DNA from: Parachlamydiales bacterium
GTDB taxonomy: Bacteria; Chlamydiota; Chlamydiia; Chlamydiales; Simkaniaceae
Assembly: GCA_030641465.1 (NCBI GenBank)
Contig: DAOWHK010000122.1
Coordinates: forward strand, 1-9,781
Direction of reading: 5' to 3'
DNA length: 9,781 nucleotides
Position numbers and translations under genes: made by a program. Below, one piece after another: positions 1 to 6,132 of this stretch. Under the pieces are notes generated by a model. That model was not told where the DNA came from, did no database searches, and saw only the letters and a program-made list of their open reading frames with translations. Each line of letters starts with the position of its first letter. Positions within the stretch are counted from its first letter, which is position 1.

Positions 1-1451
1 ATCACTTGATGTTCTTCTTTATTTTTTGCCCATTCTTCATGAATGCCTTGCAGTTTTTTGCGAAGTGTTTTTTCCTTATCGCGTAGTTTAGCAGCTTTTT
101 CATACTCTTGTTTTCCAATAGAGTCCTCTTTTGCTTGCCTTAGCTCTTCAATCTCCACTTCATACTGCTTAATCTCTTGCGGCTGATGCATTTTAGAAAT
201 GTGAGCCTTAGCTCCCGCCACATCAATTAAATCTATTGCTTTATCGGGTAAAAATCTTCCGGTAATATACCGATCGGAAAGGAAAACAGCACTTTTAACA
301 GCCTCATCAGTAAAGATGCAGTGGTGGTGCTCCTCATATTTTTTCTTAAGACCTGTGAGAATAGCATAGGCCTCATCAATAGACGGGGGAAGTACTTGGA
401 TTTTTTGAAATCTACGCTCCAAAGCAGCATCTTTTTCAATATGCTTGCGGAACTCATCGATCGTTGTCGCACCGATACATTGAATTTCTCCACGAGAAAG
501 AGCAGGCTTTAAAATATTTGAAGCGTCGATTGCGCCCTCTGCAGCACCAGCACCCACAATTGTGTGAATTTCATCAATAAAGAGCAAAACGTTCCCGTGT
601 TTTTTGATCTCATCCATCACAGCCTTAATTCGCTCTTCGAACTGGCCTCGGTATTTTGTGCCAGCAATCATGAGCGTAAGATCTAGGGAAATAAGTTTTT
701 TATTTGCTAAGTGGTCTGGAACTTCATTATTCACAATAGCTTGAGCAAGGCCCTCAACAATCGCAGTTTTCCCAACCCCTGCCTCTCCAATCAGAACAGG
801 ATTATTTTTACGTCTGCGGCATAAAATTAAGGTCAGCTGCTCTACTTCACTTACACGTCCAATTACAGGATCAAGTTTACCCTCTTTGCAAAGCTCTGTT
901 AAATCATGTCCATAAGCCTTAAGTGCAGGAGTTTTTTCTGCAGTAGGTCCTCTATCTTGCATGCGATGCGGAGTTTGAGAAGAAGCCATTCCCATAGGTG
1001 GAAGTTGGAGATTAAATGTTTCAAGTTCTTTAAGGACTTCCTTTCGTACTTCTTTTAAATTAATGCTTAAATTTTCCAAAATTTGGGTCGCAACGCCATC
1101 ATTTTGCCGAAGAAGAGCAAGAAGAAGGTGCTCCGTGCCCACATAATTATGATTAAGGCTGGACGCTTCCTCGTTTGCAAGCTCAAACACTTTTTTGACT
1201 TTTCCAGTGAGTGCTGGGTCGCCATAGACTTGAATTTCGGGTCCAAATCCAACAAGACGCTCCACTTCGCTAAGCACAGTGTCATAATCGACATTGAGAT
1301 TTCTTAGAACATTTACCGCAATGCCCTGTCCAAGTTTTAACAGCCCAAGTAAGATGTGTTCTGTGCCTAAATAGTTGTGATTAAGCCTTTGTGCCTCTTT
1401 TTTTGCGAGTTTAATGACTTGTTTTGCGCGATTTGTAAATTTATCAAACAT
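1..1451 (-). CDS. clpC: ClpC, ATP-dependent Clp protease ATPase subunit (5' part, runs off window)
   Basis: HSP100/AAA+ unfoldase that feeds substrates to the ClpP peptidase in the cytoplasm. The visible 483 residues hold two Clp-N repeats, with the near-identical pieces [16 protein letters not shown] (23-38) and [16 protein letters not shown] (99-114). NBD1 follows, with Walker A GEAGVGKT (222-229), pore loop KYRG (266-269), Walker B LLFIDE (289-294) and the arginine-finger region ERRF (345-348). The beginning of the middle domain carries a UVR-like helix (about 430-467), which is typical of ClpC rather than ClpA or ClpB. The second AAA+ module lies beyond position 1. I chose the ATG at 1451 because chlamydial homologues begin MF(E/D)KFTNRAKQ. 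An in-frame ATG at 1463 would add MDKN, and neither start has a strong ribosome site. It is divergent from the lipoyl-protein gene at 1637, and I see no CIRCE-like or CtsR-like operator between them. Identity is very secure; the exact start is less so. Confidence 0.97.
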   Translation of the reverse strand, partial: MFDKFTNRAKQVIKLAKKEAQRLNHNYLGTEHILLGLLKLGQGIAVNVLRNLNVDYDTVLSEVERLVGFGPEIQVYGDPALTGKVKKVFELANEEASSLNHNYVGTEHLLLALLRQNDGVATQILENLSINLKEVRKEVLKELETFNLQLPPMGMASSQTPHRMQDRGPTAEKTPALKAYGHDLTELCKEGKLDPVIGRVSEVEQLTLILCRRRKNNPVLIGEAGVGKTAIVEGLAQAIVNNEVPDHLANKKLISLDLTLMIAGTKYRGQFEERIKAVMDEIKKHGNVLLFIDEIHTIVGAGAAEGAIDASNILKPALSRGEIQCIGATTIDEFRKHIEKDAALERRFQKIQVLPPSIDEAYAILTGLKKKYEEHHHCIFTDEAVKSAVFLSDRYITGRFLPDKAIDLIDVAGAKAHISKMHQPQEIKQYEVEIEELRQAKEDSIGKQEYEKAAKLRDKEKTLRKKLQGIHEEWAKNKEEHQV

Positions 1452-1636
1452 GTTTTTATCCATACTATCTTTTTTGTATTTAGACACTTGCGTAGGAACT
1501 TAGGAAAACTTGCACCTAACTGCCATAAATCCCATTCTGAGAATTTTGCTCTTTTTTGTAAATCGTGGTTTCAACACTATTCGAAAAAACCTTAGTTTGT
1601 TATTTTTATCCCCTTAAGTAGAAGTGAGAAGTAACC

Positions 1637-2356
1637 ATGTGGAAATTCCTAGATACCGGCAAAAGATCAGCAATAGAAAATATGCAAATTGATGCAGATT
1701 TATTAGAGCGATTAAAGCCAAGTGATTCGCCGATTCTCCATTTTTATGATTGGGAAAGAAAGAGCGCAACCTATGGTTATTTTTTACCAATCGATCAATT
1801 TCTTGATTTAGAACAAGCGAAAAAATGGAATCTAGACCTTGCAAAACGGCCAACCGGTGGAGGCACTATTTTTCACATCTCAGATTTTGCATTTTCCGTA
1901 CTTATTCCTGCCGCCCATGAAGGGTACTCCTCAAATACTCTCAATAACTACGATTTTATCAATAAACAGGTTTTAAGGGGAGTAAAGAATTTTTTTGAAA
2001 AACCCACGTCCCCCATTCTTCTTCCTAATGAACCCATAGCTCTAGATTCGAGCTCTGCTAGATTTTGCATGGCAAAGCCCACCAAATATGATGTGATGCT
2101 CGGGGGAAAAAAAATCGCGGGATCTGCACAAAGGAGAAGAAAGTGGGGGTATCTGCATCAAGGAAGTATCGCTATAGCACTTCCTCAAGAAAAGCTTTTA
2201 CAAGACGTTCTCTTAAAAGACACAAAAGTACTTGAAGCGATGAAAGAAAATTCTTACACCATATTAGGATCTGATTGGAAAGAGCAAGATTTACTCGAAG
2301 TGCGCAATCTGTTAAAAAATTCAATGAAAGAAGTTTTTCTTAACCATACTTCATAA
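1637..2356 (+). CDS. Lipoate-protein ligase A / LipM-like octanoyltransferase family protein
   Basis: A 239-residue member of the BPL/LplA/LipB acyltransferase fold, which attaches lipoyl or octanoyl groups to lipoyl domains of 2-oxoacid dehydrogenases and the glycine cleavage H protein. Visible motifs are RPTGGG (71-76) with H80, the GKKIAGSAQ block (157-165) carrying the acyl-adenylate/ATP-contacting lysine, and LHQGS (173-177). It lacks the C-terminal accessory domain of E. coli LplA (about 338 residues in total). The N-terminus (WKFLDTG, then FYDW and GYF) and the spacing resemble Bacillus LipM, and C144 falls where LipM has its catalytic cysteine, so ligase versus octanoyltransferase is open. 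I recall that the chlamydial homologue next to clpC is annotated as a lipoate ligase. The start ATG is the first in frame and the ribosome site is weak. The gene is divergent from clpC, with 185 bp between the starts. Its last 17 bp overlap the LRR gene on the other strand. Confidence 0.9.
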   Translation: MWKFLDTGKRSAIENMQIDADLLERLKPSDSPILHFYDWERKSATYGYFLPIDQFLDLEQAKKWNLDLAKRPTGGGTIFHISDFAFSVLIPAAHEGYSSNTLNNYDFINKQVLRGVKNFFEKPTSPILLPNEPIALDSSSARFCMAKPTKYDVMLGGKKIAGSAQRRRKWGYLHQGSIAIALPQEKLLQDVLLKDTKVLEAMKENSYTILGSDWKEQDLLEVRNLLKNSMKEVFLNHTS

Positions 2357-3248
2357 TATCAACAAGCGCTCTTTGTCCTGTTGAAAAAAAATCTAATTGA
2401 GTCTTGAGACAACCTGTAATATCAGGGTCCTGTTGAAGAAGGGTTTGAAGTAACTGATCTCTATTTAATGGGCTTGCTAAATTTTGAGGAGACTCTTTTA
2501 AACGATTGAGCGCGCAGACGAGAACACTCATTTCCTTGTCGATCGGATTTCCTTGAAAATAGATTCCATGAAGGTTTTTAAGGCCTGTTAGAAAAGAAGG
2601 AATCTCTTTTATCTGATTTCTGGAAAAATCAACAAATTGAAGCTGTTTTAAGCGGATCATCCAAACAGGAAGTTCAGAAATTCTATTATCAGAAAGATAG
2701 AGCTCGCGTAGAGGAAGCCGCGTAGCATCGCAATTATCACTTAAGTCAAGCTCTAAGCGATTATGAGAAAGATCGAGAGTAGAAAGGTTCTTTAATTGAA
2801 ATACTTCTGAAGGAAAGGTTTTAAGGTTGTTTCTCGAAAGATCAAGATATGTCAGGTTGGTCATTTTCTGATTTATAGTAAAGGGGGCGGCTTGGCGCAA
2901 AAAGAAATCTTTAGAATACTTTGGTTGAATGGGTAAGGGGTGGCACTGTTTCATCCATTGAATCCTATCGAAAACAGCAATTTCATGAAAAATGGCTGTG
3001 AATCGTGCCTTTGAAATAAAAGGAAGCTCCATGTGGATAATCGAGTCCTCAGTTGAAATTTTTTCACGATATTGATTCGTTGCAATTTTTATATTATTTA
3101 TCAAAGATGGATGCGAATTTTCTTCATCTAATATCGATTTCCACCTTTTACAAACAGCTTTCATCCTCGGATCAAGGCAAAGGCTAAGTATTTGTTTTAA
3201 ATTAACATCTAATAAAGAATTGACAGATGTTGTGTTTTGAATAGCCAT
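2340..3248 (-). CDS. F-box-like / leucine-rich-repeat protein, candidate secreted effector
   Basis: A 302-residue protein with a degenerate F-box-like segment at about 12-42. It includes LKQIL, a DP turn and VCKRW, the hydrophobic/Trp pattern by which eukaryotic F-boxes bind Skp1. A middle part of no recognised family (43-125) follows. About five leucine-rich repeats span 131-245, with LxxLDLSxNxL signatures such as LTYLDLSRNNLKTFPSEVF and LRELYLSDNRISELPVWM. The C-terminus (246-302) is helical. I see no signal peptide or membrane segment. F-box plus LRR architecture is eukaryote-like and is known from effectors of intracellular bacteria; a role as a host ubiquitin-ligase adaptor is inference. 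The start lies about 27 nt downstream of a good promoter and lacks a Shine-Dalgarno site. It is related in architecture to the protein starting at 8907. Confidence 0.85.
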   Translation of the reverse strand: MAIQNTTSVNSLLDVNLKQILSLCLDPRMKAVCKRWKSILDEENSHPSLINNIKIATNQYREKISTEDSIIHMELPFISKARFTAIFHEIAVFDRIQWMKQCHPLPIQPKYSKDFFLRQAAPFTINQKMTNLTYLDLSRNNLKTFPSEVFQLKNLSTLDLSHNRLELDLSDNCDATRLPLRELYLSDNRISELPVWMIRLKQLQFVDFSRNQIKEIPSFLTGLKNLHGIYFQGNPIDKEMSVLVCALNRLKESPQNLASPLNRDQLLQTLLQQDPDITGCLKTQLDFFSTGQRALVDIMKYG

Positions 3249-3281
3249 ATTTATGTACTAGTTTAAAAAAATATTATCTTT

Positions 3282-3310
3282 AGTATAACTAAATTGCATG
3301 AATTGGTCAA
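3282..3310 (-). promoter_or_regulatory. Sigma70-type promoter of the F-box-like/LRR gene
   Basis: Reading the minus strand, a -35 TTGACC (3305-3310) and a -10 TATACT (3282-3287) are separated by exactly 17 bp. Transcription would begin near 3275, giving a leader of about 27 nt to the ATG at 3248. The match to consensus is good for both boxes. Confidence 0.65.
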
Positions 3311-3330
3311 TCCCAGAATAATAAATGATT

Positions 3331-3359
3331 TTTACATAATAATCTTATTTAGCTATACT
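3331..3359 (+). promoter_or_regulatory. Sigma70-type promoter of proS
   Basis: A -35 TTTACA (3331-3336) and a -10 TATACT (3354-3359) lie 17 bp apart. The predicted transcription start is near 3366, about 27 nt before the proS ATG at 3393. Because the promoter lies inside the longer open frame that begins at 3294, it supports the shorter ProS start. Its -35 sits 20 bp from the -35 of the divergent LRR promoter. Confidence 0.65.
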
Positions 3360-3392
3360 CTGCACTTTGATCAATTCTGCCACGGTTTTACC

Positions 3393-4898
3393 ATGAAAAA
3401 GCAAAAAACAGCAATAACTCCTATCCGAGAAGAAAACTACCCTGAGTGGTATCAACAGGTAATAAAAGCCGCGGATCTCGCTGAGCACTCACCTGTGCGC
3501 GGCTGTATGGTGATAAAACCCTGGGGCTACGCCATCTGGGAAAACATTCAGAGGATCCTTGATCGAAAATTTAAAGAGCTTGGGCATGAAAATGCCTATT
3601 TCCCCCTGTTTATTCCCTTAAGCTACATGCAGCGCGAAGCAAAACACGTAGAAGGATTTGCAACAGAGTGCGCCGTTGTGACTCACCATAGACTCGAAAA
3701 AAATAAAGAAGGGGAGCTTGTGCCAGCAGGGCCTTTAGAAGAGCCCCTCATTGTTAGGCCTACATCAGAAATGATGGTCGGAGAAATGTTTTCCAAATGG
3801 ATTGAGTCCTATCGAGATCTTCCAATCCTGATGAATCAATGGAGTAATATTGTCCGCTGGGAAATGAGAACCCGCCTTTTTCTTCGAACAACGGAAATTT
3901 TGTGGCAAGAAGGGCATACCGCTCACGCAACTAAAGAAGAAGCAGAAGATCACACCCGTCTTATGCTGGATACCTATGTCGATTTCATCGAAACCTATCT
4001 AGCCGTACCTCTTATCAAAGGAATAAAAACAGAAACAGAAAAATTTCCAGGAGCGGATAGCACCTATACTTTTGAAGCAATGATGCAAGATGGAAAAGCC
4101 CTTCAAGCCGGGACCTCACACTTTTTAGGGCAGAATTTTTCCAAAGCTGGAAATATTACCTTTAGAGACCAAGAGGGAAAAGAGCAATTTGCCTGGACAA
4201 CCTCATGGGGCGTAACAACGCGACTCATCGGAGCACTTATTATGACCCATAGTGACGATGACGGCCTTGTTTTACCACCCCGCATCGCCTCATCTCAAAT
4301 AGTGCTTATCCCTATCGTGCATAAACCTGAAATGGAAGAAGAAATTTTTTCCTACTGCGACAATTTAGCAAAAGAGCTCCGCACCCTTGACTATGCCGGG
4401 ACCAAGCTAAACGTACGAGTTGATAAAAGAGACATTCGAGGCGGCGCAAAAGTGTGGGACTGGGTGAAAAAAGGAGTGCCAATTCGCATTGAAATCGGTC
4501 CTAAAGAAATTCAGGAAAATCGCCTAAGCGTTACAAAACGGACAAGAGGGCATCGCGAGTTTTTCCATCAATCCAAAGAAGAGCTATTAAAAACTGTCAT
4601 TTCCCAACTTGAAGAAATGCAGCAAGAACTCTTTGATAGCGCCAAGGCTTTTAGAGATCGCAATACTTTTAAAATTGATACAAAAGAAGATTTTTACGCC
4701 TTCTTCAAAGATAACAAATATCCCCATGGATTTGCCCTTTGCCACTTCTCAGAAGATCCGAAAGTGGAAGAGCAAGTGCAAAAAGATCTAAACGTTACAG
4801 TAAGGTGCGTCCCACTCGATGCGCCAGTAGAAGAGGGAAAGTGCGTGATTAGCGGCGAAAAAAGCATGCGCCGCGTCATCTTCGCAAGATCTTATTAA
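3393..4898 (+). CDS. proS: Prolyl-tRNA synthetase, eukaryote/archaeal type (ProS type 3)
   Basis: Class II synthetase that charges tRNA-Pro with proline in the cytoplasm; 501 residues from the chosen start. Visible are VRPTSE (121-126), motif 2 around FLRTTEILWQEGHTAH (163-178), LQAGTSHFLGQNF (237-249) and motif 3 GVTTRLIGALI (273-283) followed by THSDDDGLVLPP. The anticodon-binding domain follows (about 300-410), then the extra C-terminal domain ending in the conserved Tyr (Y501). No editing insertion lies between motifs 2 and 3, which with the C-terminal domain marks the type found in eukaryotes, archaea and some bacteria. By alignment in my head, three of the four zinc cysteines of archaeal enzymes are replaced (S453, V458, S487) and C484 remains. 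I rejected the frame-extending ATG at 3294 because the homologous sequence and the promoter both favour 3393. Its stop overlaps the stop of the convergent gene. Confidence 0.97.
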   Translation: MKKQKTAITPIREENYPEWYQQVIKAADLAEHSPVRGCMVIKPWGYAIWENIQRILDRKFKELGHENAYFPLFIPLSYMQREAKHVEGFATECAVVTHHRLEKNKEGELVPAGPLEEPLIVRPTSEMMVGEMFSKWIESYRDLPILMNQWSNIVRWEMRTRLFLRTTEILWQEGHTAHATKEEAEDHTRLMLDTYVDFIETYLAVPLIKGIKTETEKFPGADSTYTFEAMMQDGKALQAGTSHFLGQNFSKAGNITFRDQEGKEQFAWTTSWGVTTRLIGALIMTHSDDDGLVLPPRIASSQIVLIPIVHKPEMEEEIFSYCDNLAKELRTLDYAGTKLNVRVDKRDIRGGAKVWDWVKKGVPIRIEIGPKEIQENRLSVTKRTRGHREFFHQSKEELLKTVISQLEEMQQELFDSAKAFRDRNTFKIDTKEDFYAFFKDNKYPHGFALCHFSEDPKVEEQVQKDLNVTVRCVPLDAPVEEGKCVISGEKSMRRVIFARSY

Positions 4899-5965
4899 GT
4901 TATTAACCGCAGTTCGAGATTTATTAGTGCATTTCGGCTATTTGTATTGAGAAACGAATGCTCCTCTCTAACTTTTTTCGTAAACTTTTGTATGAGCTCT
5001 AACTTTTCATCTGGTAGAGCTGATGTATTTTTTGATATGCTCATCAATTTTTGTTGAAGTTGAAAATTTGTACTTTCAGAAAATGAACTTTTACCAAATG
5101 CGTAATTATATATGTTTGCAAAAATCTTCCATATTGGATTATCTTGAGGTTTTATCTCATAGCACCTATTTTTATACTCGTCTTTAGCGGTTGAGATTGT
5201 TGCGATAATTTCTTTACATAATTTTATAATTTTTATTTGAGCCTTAATTTGATTGATTGGATTAATTACGATTTTTAAGAGTTCTTTCTCTAGATTTGGA
5301 TGATAGCAGATATTATCGCTTTTAGCAAACTCTAGACATTTCGTTGTAGAAGATAGACAATTATTATTTGCCAGTAAGCTTAGAAGTAGTTGCATATTTC
5401 CTAAATGCTTGGGAACCTTTTCTTCATCAGGATATGCTCTATCCAATTCTTGATCAAATTCTGCGGAGAGTTCTTTTATTTTACTTATGAAATCGGTGGC
5501 TTTTTCATCTAAGCTTTTAATTTTTCTATGAATTATACCAAATTTGCCTTCAAGAGAAATTTTAGGCTTATGCTTGACTTGTAGACTTTGCGCAAGAGTT
5601 GGTTTCGCCGGCCGATTAAATGTATTTCTAGCAAAGCTTTCTGTTCTTTGAGCCTCAGCTTTGGGAGGCGTTGTTTGAGCATCAATCGGCGTTGCTTTAG
5701 TTGTTTCTGATGAGAGCGCATCTGAAACAGTTTGGATTTTGCAGTCTTCTTGAACAGTTTTATTTTTTCCTTGTAGATCGTTTTTTCGTAGGAGCTCTTT
5801 GGCTTGTTCGAATAGTCCTTGGGACTTTAGTACTGCAGCTTTCTGAACTGCTGCTTTTTGAGAGGGTGTTAATTTATTATAGGTTCCGTTTCCTGAATAA
5901 GTCTTGCGCTTCTCTCTCGAATACATCGCATCATCATAACGTATACTATATGCACTAGTTGTCAT
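4895..5965 (-). CDS. Hypothetical helical protein, possible secreted chlamydial protein
   Basis: I do not recognise this 356-residue protein. The first 30 residues are rich in Ser, Thr and Tyr (starting MTTSAYSIRYDDAMYS). A short helical hairpin follows, LTPSQKAAVQKAAVLKSQG and then LFEQAKELLR (32-60). Residues 63-120 are a Thr/Pro/Gln/Lys-rich, probably disordered linker. From about 138 to the end it is helical, with Lys/Ile-rich amphipathic stretches such as 226-262, possibly coiled coil. I see no signal peptide, transmembrane helix or catalytic motif. The architecture (flexible polar N-terminus, linker, helical body) fits a type III secretion substrate, but that is inference. The start is supported by AAAGG 8 nt upstream and by an extended -10 box further up. 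It converges on proS, sharing the TTAA at 4895-4898 as both stop codons. Confidence 0.8.
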   Translation of the reverse strand: MTTSAYSIRYDDAMYSREKRKTYSGNGTYNKLTPSQKAAVQKAAVLKSQGLFEQAKELLRKNDLQGKNKTVQEDCKIQTVSDALSSETTKATPIDAQTTPPKAEAQRTESFARNTFNRPAKPTLAQSLQVKHKPKISLEGKFGIIHRKIKSLDEKATDFISKIKELSAEFDQELDRAYPDEEKVPKHLGNMQLLLSLLANNNCLSSTTKCLEFAKSDNICYHPNLEKELLKIVINPINQIKAQIKIIKLCKEIIATISTAKDEYKNRCYEIKPQDNPIWKIFANIYNYAFGKSSFSESTNFQLQQKLMSISKNTSALPDEKLELIQKFTKKVREEHSFLNTNSRNALINLELRLIT

Positions 5966-5980
5966 TTTTATTACCTTTAT

Positions 5981-5996
5981 TAGTTATTAATAACTA
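5981..5996. repeat. Perfect 16-bp palindrome between promoter and start of the hypothetical gene
   Basis: TAGTTATTAATAACTA is identical to its own reverse complement. It starts 2 bp downstream of the -10 box of the minus-strand gene and would cover its transcription start (near 5991), the classic position for a repressor site. The high AT content makes chance palindromes more likely, so an operator role is inference. Confidence 0.5.
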
Positions 5997-5997
5997 T

Positions 5998-6006
5998 ATT
6001 ATAACA
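5998..6006 (-). promoter_or_regulatory. Extended -10 promoter element of the hypothetical gene
   Basis: On the minus strand TGT is followed directly by TATAAT (5998-6003), a perfect extended -10. The hexamer 17 bp upstream (TTATAT) is a poor -35, which is usual for extended -10 promoters. The start codon lies about 33 nt downstream of the -10. Confidence 0.55.
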
Positions 6007-6023
6007 CATATATCATTTTAATA

Positions 6024-6037
6024 TAAATAATTATTTA
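6024..6037. repeat. Perfect 14-bp AT palindrome in the divergent intergenic region
   Basis: TAAATAATTATTTA is its own reverse complement. Its centre is 42 bp, about four helical turns, from the centre of the 16-bp palindrome at 5981-5996, and it lies around the -35 region of the minus-strand gene. It is entirely A/T, so chance is a serious alternative. Confidence 0.35.
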
Positions 6038-6053
6038 AACGCCTTATTGTTAG

Positions 6054-6081
6054 TTGTTTGTTAAATTACTTTAATTATAAA
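6054..6081 (+). promoter_or_regulatory. Possible promoter of the tandem kinase-like gene pair
   Basis: TTGTTT (6054-6059) and TATAAA (6076-6081) are 16 bp apart, leaving a leader of about 45 nt to the ATG at 6133. Both boxes are imperfect and the region is AT-rich, so this is a tentative call. Confidence 0.3.
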
Positions 6082-6120
6082 GTTTTGAAAAATGATAGTT
6101 TTGTTCAAAATAAAGGTAAT

Positions 6121-6125
6121 AGGAG
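6121..6125 (+). promoter_or_regulatory. Strong Shine-Dalgarno site deciding the start at 6133
   Basis: AGGAG lies 7 nt before the ATG at 6133. It is the best ribosome site in the window and argues against the upstream TTG at 6058, which would add 25 residues and sits inside the likely promoter region. Confidence 0.75.
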
Positions 6126-6132
6126 ATTTTTG

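Noticed and set aside
1452..1463. In-frame upstream ATG adding MDKN to ClpC
   Set aside because: Chlamydial ClpC proteins begin at the MF(E/D)KF methionine. The upstream ATG has no better ribosome site, so it is noted only as an alternative.
1498..1520. Short TTAGG/CCTAA inverted repeat between clpC and the lipoyl gene
   Set aside because: A 5-bp stem is expected by chance and does not resemble CIRCE or a CtsR site.
1377..1595. 72-residue plus-strand open frame antisense to the clpC start
   Set aside because: It is a shadow of the clpC coding frame with no ribosome site and Cys/Phe-rich nonsense composition.
3294..3392. 33-residue N-terminal extension of ProRS
   Set aside because: It contains the proS promoter, has no homologous counterpart in the family, and looks like untranslated sequence.
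6083..6110. Inverted repeat TTTTGAA / TTCAAAA in the leader of the kinase-like pair
   Set aside because: The stem is only 7 bp and almost all A/T with a 14-nt loop. It is too weak to call a regulatory hairpin or riboswitch.
6058..6132. TTG start 25 codons upstream of the first kinase-like gene
   Set aside because: A strong AGGAG site precedes the ATG at 6133, and the upstream stretch overlaps the putative promoter.
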